Source of the DNA: UBA6220 sp041650375
GTDB lineage: Bacteria; Patescibacteriota; Minisyncoccia; Minisyncoccales; Minisyncoccaceae
Direction: 5' to 3'
DNA: 64,000 nucleotides
NCBI GenBank assembly: GCA_041650375.1
Contig: JBAZLH010000001.1
Coordinates: 124,001-188,000 of the forward strand
In this document: positions 1 to 8,935 of the stretch, in pieces
Layout: every line of letters begins with the position of its first letter
Position numbering within the stretch: the first letter of the stretch is position 1
Made by a program: the position numbers and the translations under genes
Notes under the pieces: generated by a model
What the model was told of the DNA's origin: nothing
Seen by the model: the letters and a program-made list of their open reading frames with translations, nothing else
Database searches by the model: none

Positions 1-10
1 ACGCAAAACA

Positions 11-3000
11 ATGAGTACAAAAAAATTCACTATTATCGCAAGTGTTTTATTTGCTTTATCAGTGGTAGTTACTCCGGTTTTTGCAGCTTGCAGTCTACAG
101 ACTCCTGCTGAATGTGACAACGCTGGCTTATTGCAGCTTATCGCTCAGTTGGGTGCTGGCACAACAACTACGACTACAACTACAACCACAACCGGTTCTA
201 TTTCTGGTATTCCTGCCGGATTCCAATTCACACAAAATTTGAAACAGGGATCTACAGGCATTCAAGTAAAATACTTACAAATTTTATTAAACTCTGACCC
301 GGCTACCGCTGTTGGTAACGCTGGCGCAGAGACATCTTACTTCGGCGCTTTAACAAAGGCCGCTGTAAACAAATTCCAAACCAAGTACGCTGCTGAAATC
401 TTGACCCCATTGGGCCTAACAGCTCCGACAGGAAACTGGGCTAGTGGCACAAGAGCTAAAGCAAATGCTATCTTAGCCGCTGGTGGAACAGGCACAAGCA
501 CAGGAAATCTTCCTGCTGGCTGCACATCCACTGCTGGTTACAGCACAACAACCGGCGTATCATGCGCAACTGGCACAGGATCAGTTCTTCCTGCTGGCTG
601 CACAACAACTTCCGGCTTTAGCCCAATAACTGGACAAGCTTGCTCTAGTGGCACAACTGTTCCGGTAACTGGTGGCTTCGCTGTAAGATTGGCTGCAGAC
701 AACCCGGCTTCAAGCACATTGATTACTGGCCAAGCAACAGCTGATTTGGCTCACTTTACATTCAGCAATGGCACAGGCACAGCTGTTAATGTAACCGGAA
801 TTGAATTAACCAGAATTGGTGTTTCCGCTGACGCTACATTGGCAAATGCATATTTGTTTAATGGCGCGACAAGATTAACCGACGCTGGCACAGTTTCTTC
901 CGGTAAAGTTAACTTCAACGCTACAAATGGTTTGTTTAGCGTTCCTGCTAACTCTACTATCACTGTTACTGTAAAATCTGATATTGCCGCTGCCACACAA
1001 GGCCAAACAATCGGCATTTCTTTATCAGGTGTTACATCAAATGGCACTTTAGTTAACACAACCTTGCCGATTGCTGGAAACATTTTCAACATCGCCAATG
1101 CTAACTTAGCTACTGTTGCTGTTGCTAACGTTTTACCGGGCGCTACTTTTATGGACCCAGTAAGCGGTGCTACAATTTGGCAAGCTAACTTACAAGTTGG
1201 CGTAAACAACGTCAATTTCACAAAATTGGCTTTGAAACAAATCAACTCAGTTAGCGCTTCCGACATCAGCAATTTCAAATTGACAATTGACGGTGTTGAA
1301 GTTGCCACAGTTGCTAGCTTAGACGCAAACAACTTCTTAACTTTCACTTTTGACAAAACTTTGAACACTGGTACAAGAAGCGTAAAAGTTTTAGCTGACA
1401 TTACTGGCGGTTCTTCAAGGATTATTTCAATGTCTTTGAGGAACAGAGCTGATATTGATGTTAAAGACGCGCAATATGGCGTAAACGTTTCCGCTACAGG
1501 TGTTCCGGCTACAGCCGGCCCGATCACTATTAACCCTGGTCAAATTACAGTAACTGTTAATAACAGTTCTCTACCGGTTACAGTGGCTAATAGCGCTTCT
1601 AATGTTTTGATTGGTAAATACACCTTCAAGGCAGCTGGTGAGGCAATTAGAGTAGACAACCTATATGTTGGTATGACATTGGGAGCTGACATTGTTGGCG
1701 CTACTTTAAGAAATGGAAAAGTTATGATTAACGGCTCTCAAGCCGGTTCTACCGCAAACATCGGCAGGACTGCTCTTACTGCCGCTGGTTTAACTCCTTT
1801 TGCCATTAACTACACATTCCAACCTGGTGTTGCGACAACAGTTGAAATCTACGCCGACATTTTCAATAATGGTTTAGGCGGAGCTTTAGCGGTTGGCAAC
1901 ACAGTTAGGACAGACCTGCTTGTTCCTACTGCAGGATTAGCTAATGGTACTCGCCAAGTATCATTAGGATTGATTAATGTTCCGAGCGTTGCTCAAAATA
2001 GCGCATCCATCTCTATTGGTGCTGCTGCGTCTACTTTGGTGGCAACTTCTGACTACACTGCACAAAACACAGTTGTTCCGCAATCAGCATTCAAAATTGG
2101 TTCTTGGACAATGAAAGCTGGCACAGCTGAAGACATTAACGTAAACAACTTAAGCTTTGCCATTGCTTCGGTAACAGGCGCTACTTTTGATGTTACTCAC
2201 ATGGCTAACATGTATGTTGTTTACAAAGTTGGATCAGGCGCGGCTACAACAACTTCTGTTGTAACCACACCGGCTACTCCGCAAGCTTTCTCAGTAAGTT
2301 TTGCTGTAGCGAGAACACAATCAGCTACGATTGAATTGTATGCTGATTTGGTTGCTTTGAGTAACACAGCTCCATTCGGCGCTATTACTCCTAACGACTC
2401 AGTTAGAGCTACTTTAACCGTAACTGGCACAGGTTCTCAATCTGGCACAGGCGCTGTTATTCCGGCTGCTGTTGGTCAAGTAATTACATCTAGAAACGGA
2501 ACCATTACTGTAACCAGAGATGCTGCTACTCCAAACTCTGCCTTAGTTGCGCAAAACAATACTATTTCCAGTGTTGCTTACAAATTTGCGGCTGCTAACG
2601 ACAGTTTTGATGTAACACAATTGTCATTCTCAATTAACGACCCGTCCGCTGTGGCGCAAGTTAACTTGATGGATGGCACAACAGTGTTAGCTTCAAGCTC
2701 ACCGGCTACAGTTGTAACCTTTAACGGATTCGCCACTCCTATCACTATTAACGCAAACCAATCAAAAACTTTAACACTTCAATTAGTATTAGGCGCGATT
2801 GGCACAGGCTCAGGTAACACTGGCGCTAACGTTACTTCTGACTTTATTGGTGGCCCGGCAAGCACGGCTTCATTATTGAGACCGGCTTCAACAGGTATTG
2901 CAACAGGCCCGGCTTACACAGACAACCCTGGTAACGCAATCTTTGTTTACCAATCTGTTCCGACTATCACTTTGGTATCCTTACCGAGTGGCACATTACA

Positions 3001-4066
3001 GGCTGGCACAAACACAATTGCTAAGTTCCAAGTTGGAACAACCGGTGGTCAACTTAGCTGGAAAAACATTGTTTTCTCAGTTTCTAAGACAGCTGGTGGT
3101 GGCAAAGCTGCTATCACAACTTCTGGTGTTGCTGGCGATGTCTCTCTATGGGATGTTGACAACAATGTTCAGATCACTCCATCTGCTTTAACATTATTAG
3201 GTGTTGCTGGTGGTGGCGCTGCAATCGCTGACACAGACACAGGTGGCACAATTACATTTGTTGCCGCTACTGAACAAGCAATTTCTGGCGCAAGGAATTA
3301 TGAATTAAGAGCGAATATAACCGTAACTGGTGCTATCGCTGTTGGTGACTACTTCCAAACCAGAATTCTTAACCCGTCTACAGTGTTCACTCAATCAAAT
3401 ACATACGCTAACGCGGCTGTAGCCAAATACTTGGCTGCTAATGGTTGGGCTTACACGGGCGGTGCCGGTCCAGTTGCTAACCCGACACACACAAGGTTGC
3501 AAGCTGCTGGTAATTACACAGCTGCTACTGTTGCTGCTGATGCTACAGTTGTTGGTCATGACTCTCTTAACAACGTTAGACAAGCTTTCGGTATTCCTGC
3601 AAGCTTTACTATGACTTTGGCTGAGGGCGCTGTTGATAACCAAATTGCGGCTGCCACATTTACTGTGGCTGGTGTAACTGGTTTGACCTGCACTCCTTTC
3701 AATACTGCTGTTCCCGGTGTTGGTGCTGTCGCTGTTGGCGATGCATTTAATACTATCCAAAGTGTTCTATGTACAGGAAACGGTATGAGATTGGCGTTAG
3801 CTGGTATTACAGTAACCAATGACACAGATGCTCTTGGTTCTACTGGTACAATGACAGTAACTGTTACTAAACAGCTTGCTGACTTAGCTGCCGGTGCAGT
3901 TGCTGCTAACAGCTCTGATATTGGTTTAGCTTTATCCGCTATCCAAACACCGAGCTTTGTATGGTCTGACAACTCTGCTGCTTCTCACTCTGAGATTACA
4001 GCTGACTGGACAACTGACTACTTGGTCAAGAATCTTCCGACAAGCACTCAAAACTTAGTAAAATAA
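11..4066 (+). CDS. Giant secreted surface (S-layer-like) protein with peptidoglycan-binding domain
   Basis: A 1351-residue exported protein, probably a major surface layer component. A Sec signal peptide spans about residues 1-25 (K-rich start, hydrophobic core, VFA-A cleavage). After a run of 11 Thr at 51-61 comes a peptidoglycan-binding-1-like domain at about 75-155 (repeated pattern Q-x-L-x-x-L-L, FG..T..A+..FQ). The rest is Ala/Thr/Val-rich beta-sandwich repeats of about 110-130 residues, recognisable by recurring ITVT...A...V and F.+..G.A..+.+..L patterns. Codon choice is narrow (GCT, ACA, GGC, GTT dominate), unlike later genes, which suggests very high expression. The promoter lies outside the window. 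The S-layer role is inferred from size, export and composition. Confidence 0.8.
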   Translation: MSTKKFTIIASVLFALSVVVTPVFAACSLQTPAECDNAGLLQLIAQLGAGTTTTTTTTTTTGSISGIPAGFQFTQNLKQGSTGIQVKYLQILLNSDPATAVGNAGAETSYFGALTKAAVNKFQTKYAAEILTPLGLTAPTGNWASGTRAKANAILAAGGTGTSTGNLPAGCTSTAGYSTTTGVSCATGTGSVLPAGCTTTSGFSPITGQACSSGTTVPVTGGFAVRLAADNPASSTLITGQATADLAHFTFSNGTGTAVNVTGIELTRIGVSADATLANAYLFNGATRLTDAGTVSSGKVNFNATNGLFSVPANSTITVTVKSDIAAATQGQTIGISLSGVTSNGTLVNTTLPIAGNIFNIANANLATVAVANVLPGATFMDPVSGATIWQANLQVGVNNVNFTKLALKQINSVSASDISNFKLTIDGVEVATVASLDANNFLTFTFDKTLNTGTRSVKVLADITGGSSRIISMSLRNRADIDVKDAQYGVNVSATGVPATAGPITINPGQITVTVNNSSLPVTVANSASNVLIGKYTFKAAGEAIRVDNLYVGMTLGADIVGATLRNGKVMINGSQAGSTANIGRTALTAAGLTPFAINYTFQPGVATTVEIYADIFNNGLGGALAVGNTVRTDLLVPTAGLANGTRQVSLGLINVPSVAQNSASISIGAAASTLVATSDYTAQNTVVPQSAFKIGSWTMKAGTAEDINVNNLSFAIASVTGATFDVTHMANMYVVYKVGSGAATTTSVVTTPATPQAFSVSFAVARTQSATIELYADLVALSNTAPFGAITPNDSVRATLTVTGTGSQSGTGAVIPAAVGQVITSRNGTITVTRDAATPNSALVAQNNTISSVAYKFAAANDSFDVTQLSFSINDPSAVAQVNLMDGTTVLASSSPATVVTFNGFATPITINANQSKTLTLQLVLGAIGTGSGNTGANVTSDFIGGPASTASLLRPASTGIATGPAYTDNPGNAIFVYQSVPTITLVSLPSGTLQAGTNTIAKFQVGTTGGQLSWKNIVFSVSKTAGGGKAAITTSGVAGDVSLWDVDNNVQITPSALTLLGVAGGGAAIADTDTGGTITFVAATEQAISGARNYELRANITVTGAIAVGDYFQTRILNPSTVFTQSNTYANAAVAKYLAANGWAYTGGAGPVANPTHTRLQAAGNYTAATVAADATVVGHDSLNNVRQAFGIPASFTMTLAEGAVDNQIAAATFTVAGVTGLTCTPFNTAVPGVGAVAVGDAFNTIQSVLCTGNGMRLALAGITVTNDTDALGSTGTMTVTVTKQLADLAAGAVAANSSDIGLALSAIQTPSFVWSDNSAASHSEITADWTTDYLVKNLPTSTQNLVK

Positions 4067-4122
4067 ACTTAGCTTAAATTCAATCTGAATTTATAAGTTT
4101 ACAAACAAAGTTAGAGCGCCTT

Positions 4123-4138
4123 GTTAGAGAAATCTAAC
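4123..4138 (+). other. Small hairpin in the 3' trailer of the surface-protein gene
   Basis: GTTAGA (4123-4128) pairs with TCTAAC (4133-4138) around a GAAA tetraloop. It is followed by a GC-rich stretch with TGCC-gtaaa-GGCA, then the terminator. It may stabilise the abundant mRNA from its 3' side; that role is inferred. Confidence 0.4.
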
Positions 4139-4195
4139 TAAGATAGCCTGCCCGAGCTGCCTCCTGCCGTAAAGGCATAGGCGCCGGGTCAAAAG

Positions 4196-4228
4196 AAACC
4201 GCCCCGAAATGGGGCGGTTTTCTTTTTC
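4196..4228 (+). terminator. Rho-independent terminator of the giant surface-protein gene
   Basis: AAACCGCCCC (4196-4205) pairs perfectly with GGGGCGGTTT (4211-4220), loop GAAAT, followed by TTTTCTTTTT. The terminator after the second giant gene (8816-8846) has nearly the same stem. Confidence 0.9.
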
Positions 4229-4253
4229 GTAAATTTTAGATAGAAATAAACCG

Positions 4254-4282
4254 TTGACATAATGGACAGGGCGTAATAAAAT
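4254..4282 (+). promoter_or_regulatory. Promoter of a possible small RNA
   Basis: TTGACA (4254-4259), 17-base spacer, TAAAAT (4277-4282). A near-consensus sigma-70 promoter with no good ORF before the terminator at 4402-4436. Confidence 0.6.
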
Positions 4283-4288
4283 TAATTC

Positions 4289-4437
4289 AGTATTAAAATT
4301 TAATTATAAAAAAATTAAAAACGATTTTTTCGTTTTTAAATTAGCATTATGGGGATAGGATATACTTTATTTGTTAATAGAATCCAATTGGCAAAGTTGC
4401 TTCCGCAAAAATGATTATTTTTTTGCGGATTTTTTTA
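4289..4437 (+). ncRNA. Candidate small non-coding RNA
   Basis: About 150 bases between a good promoter (4254-4282) and a clear terminator (4402-4436), in the 469-base gap between the two giant surface genes. No credible ORF is visible. It contains an internal hairpin, AAAAACGA (4317-4324) with TCGTTTTT (4330-4337), which could itself stop transcription early. TATACT at 4361-4366 may be a second -10. No known RNA family is recognised. Alternatively the promoter reads through weakly into the next surface gene. Confidence 0.35.
4402..4436 (+). terminator. Rho-independent terminator
   Basis: TCCGCAAAAA (4402-4411) pairs with TTTTTGCGGA (4420-4429), followed by a T7 run. It ends the transcript starting near 4289. 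Confidence 0.75.
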
Positions 4438-4535
4438 TAAGTAAATAGGTTATTAAGAAGATTGCCAGGTCGGCGACAAATTCACGCGATAACCCTTATT
4501 AAAATAAAAATAGTAAAATTAATTAAAATTTAAAT

Positions 4536-7500
4536 ATGAAAACAAACATAAAAATATTTGCGTTTCTTTCAATCATGTTTGCTTTGCTTTTCGTAATCGG
4601 GTTTACGTCCCAGCCTAAAGCGGCGTTCCAGGGAGATGTATTAATTAATGAGTTTTTAACAGACCCAGGCGGGGCGAATGAATGGTATGAAGTTTTGAAT
4701 AATACCGCGAGCGATATTAATTTGGCCGGATGGACAATTAACCGTTCAGTTACCGCAGACGCAGTTCCTCTTTCCGGAACATTGCCGGCTCACGGAATAT
4801 TGGTTTTTACAATAGCCAAGAATCCGGCAAATAACGCCGGGGATGTTTTAACCTTGAAGGATGCGGCATCTAACTCAATAGCTGTTGTGTCGTATGGAAA
4901 TCAAGCTAATCCTCTTCCGCATGTTGCGGCTCCGGCAGCCGATAATTCCGCCTATGTTTCCGAATATGTTCCGGGAGCTTTGGTTTATTCTACAACCGCC
5001 TCTCCAACAATGGGTTGGTTCAACAATGCAATTGCTTGGACTTGTCCGCAAATTGCAGGCACAGGTTCTCCGGCTGTTCCTCCCACGCTGGCGTCAATTG
5101 CTACTTGTTTATCTTCTGAATCAGGAATAGTTTCAAATGTTGGAGGATTGGTTAATCCTTCGGCAGCCACGGCTTTGTATTTTGAAAAAAGAGACACGGT
5201 GGCTGATCCGGCCACGGCTATTGGTAAAATAGAATTTGCCGGACCATTAAATCTTACCGACGGACCAACAGCAGCTTATTTAAAAATTTTTGGCGCCAAG
5301 ATGGAAGCCACAAGCGCTTTTGAGCAAACAAAGGTTGGATTGGATTCTACCACTGCTTCGCATTTTACTACTTTACCCGCGACCATAACAATGTATAAAT
5401 TAACCGCAACTCACAGCGCCCCACCACTCTTGGTAAGAGACAATAGCCACAATGTTTTGAATTGTTCTCTCTCGACTCCGCCAGCAGGTTGCCCGACAAT
5501 TACGCCTGGCGCGTTTGATGACGTAGGGCATACCTATACTTTTACCACCGACCACTTCACCACTTTTGAAAACGACCAAACTGTTCCGGCCATTCCTTTA
5601 GACGGTATTATCGGAACAACTGTTCAGGGAGCTGGCGATACAATCCTGATTCCTTTTGGACAACCGGTAGTTGCTGTTGATGGCACTTGGTCTGCCAACG
5701 AATTTACGGCAATTGAAAGCCCGAACGGTACGGCCCTTAGTTTGGCGGGCGCGACTTTTTCTTATAATGACGGTATAGGCGCTTTGACAATAACTTTATC
5801 GCCATCGGTTAATTTAACCAATGGCGCGATTGTTGCCGTAACTCCGGCGCTGAATGCAGTCAAGGATCCGGCTGGCAATGCCTTGCCCATTACCGAAAGG
5901 GTTGGTACAACATTGATTACCGGTGATGTGGCTGCTCCGACCGCAATTATAGAATACTCCAAAGACGCGGGCGCTACTTACGCCAGTACTATTTCCGCGA
6001 AAGATGCCGACACCCTGAGAATTAGAGCGACTTTTAACGAAGCAATGGCAGCCTCTCCGATTGTAAAATTAGCGATTGATGGTGCGGTTTTAGCTGCCAC
6101 AAATATGTCGTTTACGGATGAAACGCATTATTATTATGATTTAAATGTTCCGGTGGGAAACATTGCAACCGCTACCGTAAGCCTTTCAGTTGGCACGGAT
6201 TTGGCGGGAAATGGAATTACCGCTGCTCCAACCAGTGGCGCTACCTTTACCATAGATAATACCAATCCCGTTGCGTCTAAGCCAACGGCTGTGGCGCAAA
6301 GATTAAAAACCGGAGCTGTTTCAACTTCAACTATCCAATCAACCGAAGCCGGTAATATTTATTTGGTGAAAAACGGCACAGCTGCAACAAGCCAAGCTCA
6401 GATTGACGCAGCCATTGCCGCGCATACCGCTTTCGTTGGCCGCGTGGCGGCAGTGGCGGCAACTCCATACACAGTAACAGTGGCAGCGGGCCTTGTTGAG
6501 GGGGTATATGACATTGTGGCGGTAGATGCTGCCGGAAATGTTTCCGCTATAGTGGCTGGTTGGCTAACAGTGGATGATACTCCGCCTGCAACGCCTGTAA
6601 TTACTTCTGTGGCAACAGACGCGAAAATACTTGACGCGGAAAAAACAGCAATTCATATTATCGGTACTGCCGAAGCGAGTTCAACGGTAACTGTTACTTT
6701 GACGGATTCCGCTTTAACCCCGATTAGTAATACCGGCACAGCCGTGGGTGGAAATTATGATATTCAAATTGACGGAACTACTTTGCTGGACGGAACTATA
6801 AATGTGTCCGTAACTGCAACTGATGCGGCTGCAAACGTTTCCACTGCCGCGACTACAACCGCGACCAAAGATGTTGTTGTTCCAACTATTTCTTTAAGGC
6901 AAACTCAAGATTTGGATGGTGACGGAAGAATTGACGCGATAAAAATAACATTTAATCGAGCTATTTCTGACGCAACTGTAGTTGCCGGAGATTTTGATGT
7001 TGCCGGTTATGTAGGAGAAGCTTTTAACGGTACAACTAATGGCGATGTTGCCAATAATAATGTTATTTATATTACCTTTACTCAAGGCTTAACATTGGAT
7101 ACCGGCGCTGTGCCGAATATAACTTATACTGCCGGAACATTGGTGGATGCCGTGGGTAATCCGGTAGTAACCGGGACCGTGGCAGCAACTGATAAAGCTT
7201 TGCCGATTGTTACAAAATGGGGAAGCAACGCGGCGGACGTGGCTTTAATAATTGGAGACACCCAGTTGCTTTTCAGTGAAACACTAAGCGCAGCCGGTAG
7301 AACCGCAGTGCAAAATGCTTTGACTGCCGGAGCTGACCATACCTTAACATATGCTTGGGCAAACGAAGTTTTAACAGTTAGCGCTACGGCCATTACAACC
7401 TTTGCCAATGACGTGGTCGTGGCAAGTATTACTGATCCGTCCGGCAATGCTTCTACTAATGTTTTGTTGGTTGATTCCATTATTTCGGCAACTCAAGTGG

Positions 7501-8783
7501 CGCCAAATGGCGGTGGCGCGGCTTCGATTGATAACGCGACTCCGCAAGTCGTAGTTACTTCTCCAACGCAAGCCGTAACGGTAACTGTCGGCGCTGGAAC
7601 AACTGCTCCGACCGTAAATTTTGACGCATTGGTAACTAATGGCACCGGTATACTGCCACAGGTTATAATTAACGCTGCGAATTCAAATAACGTAGTTGTG
7701 GGCATTCCGGACGCAACCACGGTTACAAGCGCTGATCCAACTTGGGATGGTGTTTTAGCCGCTCCAACAACTACGACCGTAACTTTGCCTGTTCCAAGTG
7801 GACAAACTTTAACTCCTTCCACCGCGATTGAGCTCGGTTTTACCGGCGCTCAGCTTACTTTTAATAAAGCTGTGAGAATATTATTACCTGGACAGGCCGG
7901 TAAAAGAATCGGATATATTCGAACAGGTATAATATTTACGGAAATTGGAAACATTTGCGGAGCTGATAGCCAAGCCGCCGGCAATGCTTTAGCAGCTGGC
8001 AGTGAATGTAAAATTGATGTTGGCTTAGATATGGTTGTTTGGACAAAGCACTTTACTTCATTTGCCACCTTTACTTCAACCGTTACTGGCGGGAATCTTG
8101 GTGGCGGGGGAGGTGGTGGCGGGGGAGGTGGAGGATCAATGGGTTCGGGACCGATCGCTCCAACCGGCGGATTTATTCTGCAAATTAATAATGGCGCCGC
8201 AAGCACTTTAAGCAATACGGTAACATTAACAATCAATGGAGGAACTCAAGCCGTGAAAATGGCAATTGCTAATGGAGCGGACTTTTCCGGTTCAAGCCAG
8301 GAAGATTATGCCGCGACCAAGCAATGGACATTACCGGTCGGCAATGGGACAAAAACAGTTTGCGTTAAATTTTATTCGTCTTCCGGGTATTATTCCCCTA
8401 ATGTTTGCGCTTCAATTTATTTAGGCAATGCTCCGACTGGAACTACTCCGGGAACAACCGGAGCCATTACTAACACAAGCTCCACTAACGCAGCCAGATT
8501 AACTTATTTAATTGGTGCTACGAAATATAAAGAGACAAGCGCCAATGTTAGTGAAATGCAGCAATTGTTAAAAGCCGGCGGATACTTTACTTATCCAACA
8601 ATCACCGGTTATTATGGCGCTGCGACACAAACAGCGGTTAAGAATTATCAAGCCAGTCTTAACTCCAACCTCACCTTTAATTTTAGGGGAACGGTAGTGC
8701 CATTGGCAAAGCCCTTGGCGCAGATGGATAAAAATGATTTGCTCGGCTTGTTGATGCAATTGATTGCGCTTATGACACATTAA
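4536..8783 (+). CDS. Giant secreted protein: lamin-tail domain, Ig-like repeats, C-terminal peptidoglycan-binding domain
   Basis: A 1415-residue exported protein. The signal peptide/anchor covers about residues 1-30. A lamin-tail (LTD) domain follows at about 34-130 (VLINEFLTDPGG..EWYEV, LAGWTI). The central region holds many bacterial Ig-like/cadherin-like modules (A.DAAGNVS, VDDTPPATPVI patterns) and one DLDGDGRID loop resembling a dockerin-type calcium site (about residue 790). A Gly-only linker near 1190-1205 precedes the end. A peptidoglycan-binding-1 domain lies at about 1335-1380 (MQQLLKAGGYF, GYYGAATQTAVKNYQ). The tail KPLAQM...LL.LL.QLIAL recurs in the next protein. Likely a cell-wall-attached adhesin or surface fibre; function inferred. 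Confidence 0.8.
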   Translation: MKTNIKIFAFLSIMFALLFVIGFTSQPKAAFQGDVLINEFLTDPGGANEWYEVLNNTASDINLAGWTINRSVTADAVPLSGTLPAHGILVFTIAKNPANNAGDVLTLKDAASNSIAVVSYGNQANPLPHVAAPAADNSAYVSEYVPGALVYSTTASPTMGWFNNAIAWTCPQIAGTGSPAVPPTLASIATCLSSESGIVSNVGGLVNPSAATALYFEKRDTVADPATAIGKIEFAGPLNLTDGPTAAYLKIFGAKMEATSAFEQTKVGLDSTTASHFTTLPATITMYKLTATHSAPPLLVRDNSHNVLNCSLSTPPAGCPTITPGAFDDVGHTYTFTTDHFTTFENDQTVPAIPLDGIIGTTVQGAGDTILIPFGQPVVAVDGTWSANEFTAIESPNGTALSLAGATFSYNDGIGALTITLSPSVNLTNGAIVAVTPALNAVKDPAGNALPITERVGTTLITGDVAAPTAIIEYSKDAGATYASTISAKDADTLRIRATFNEAMAASPIVKLAIDGAVLAATNMSFTDETHYYYDLNVPVGNIATATVSLSVGTDLAGNGITAAPTSGATFTIDNTNPVASKPTAVAQRLKTGAVSTSTIQSTEAGNIYLVKNGTAATSQAQIDAAIAAHTAFVGRVAAVAATPYTVTVAAGLVEGVYDIVAVDAAGNVSAIVAGWLTVDDTPPATPVITSVATDAKILDAEKTAIHIIGTAEASSTVTVTLTDSALTPISNTGTAVGGNYDIQIDGTTLLDGTINVSVTATDAAANVSTAATTTATKDVVVPTISLRQTQDLDGDGRIDAIKITFNRAISDATVVAGDFDVAGYVGEAFNGTTNGDVANNNVIYITFTQGLTLDTGAVPNITYTAGTLVDAVGNPVVTGTVAATDKALPIVTKWGSNAADVALIIGDTQLLFSETLSAAGRTAVQNALTAGADHTLTYAWANEVLTVSATAITTFANDVVVASITDPSGNASTNVLLVDSIISATQVAPNGGGAASIDNATPQVVVTSPTQAVTVTVGAGTTAPTVNFDALVTNGTGILPQVIINAANSNNVVVGIPDATTVTSADPTWDGVLAAPTTTTVTLPVPSGQTLTPSTAIELGFTGAQLTFNKAVRILLPGQAGKRIGYIRTGIIFTEIGNICGADSQAAGNALAAGSECKIDVGLDMVVWTKHFTSFATFTSTVTGGNLGGGGGGGGGGGGSMGSGPIAPTGGFILQINNGAASTLSNTVTLTINGGTQAVKMAIANGADFSGSSQEDYAATKQWTLPVGNGTKTVCVKFYSSSGYYSPNVCASIYLGNAPTGTTPGTTGAITNTSSTNAARLTYLIGATKYKETSANVSEMQQLLKAGGYFTYPTITGYYGAATQTAVKNYQASLNSNLTFNFRGTVVPLAKPLAQMDKNDLLGLLMQLIALMTH

Positions 8784-8815
8784 TCTTTTAAGTATTCGGG
8801 CTTTAAGATAGAAGT

Positions 8816-8846
8816 AAAACCGCTCCATTTCGGGGCGGTTTTCTGT
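8816..8846 (+). terminator. Rho-independent terminator
   Basis: AAAACCGCTCC (8816-8826) pairs with GGGGCGGTTTT (8832-8842) with one wobble. Closely similar to the terminator at 4196-4228. Confidence 0.85.
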
Positions 8847-8883
8847 TGTCTAAGTTTGTTTGCATTAATTTATTTAAAAAAAT

Positions 8884-8911
8884 TTGTCTTTTTTAAAAAC
8901 TGTGCTAAAAT
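8884..8911 (+). promoter_or_regulatory. Promoter of the metalloprotease gene
   Basis: TTGTCT (8884-8889), 16-base spacer, TAAAAT (8906-8911), preceded by TGTG. The start codon follows 25-28 bases later. Confidence 0.6.
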
Positions 8912-8935
8912 TTAAAAACACAAATCGTGTTAAGT

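Noticed and set aside
337..3972. Several long open frames on the minus strand and one on the plus strand inside the first giant gene
   Set aside because: They are shadows of the Ala/Thr-rich codon pattern. None has a ribosome site, promoter or recognisable domain.
8098..8140. GGT/GGA-rich tract as a G-quadruplex regulatory element
   Set aside because: It encodes a Gly linker in frame in the giant protein; a coding explanation is sufficient.
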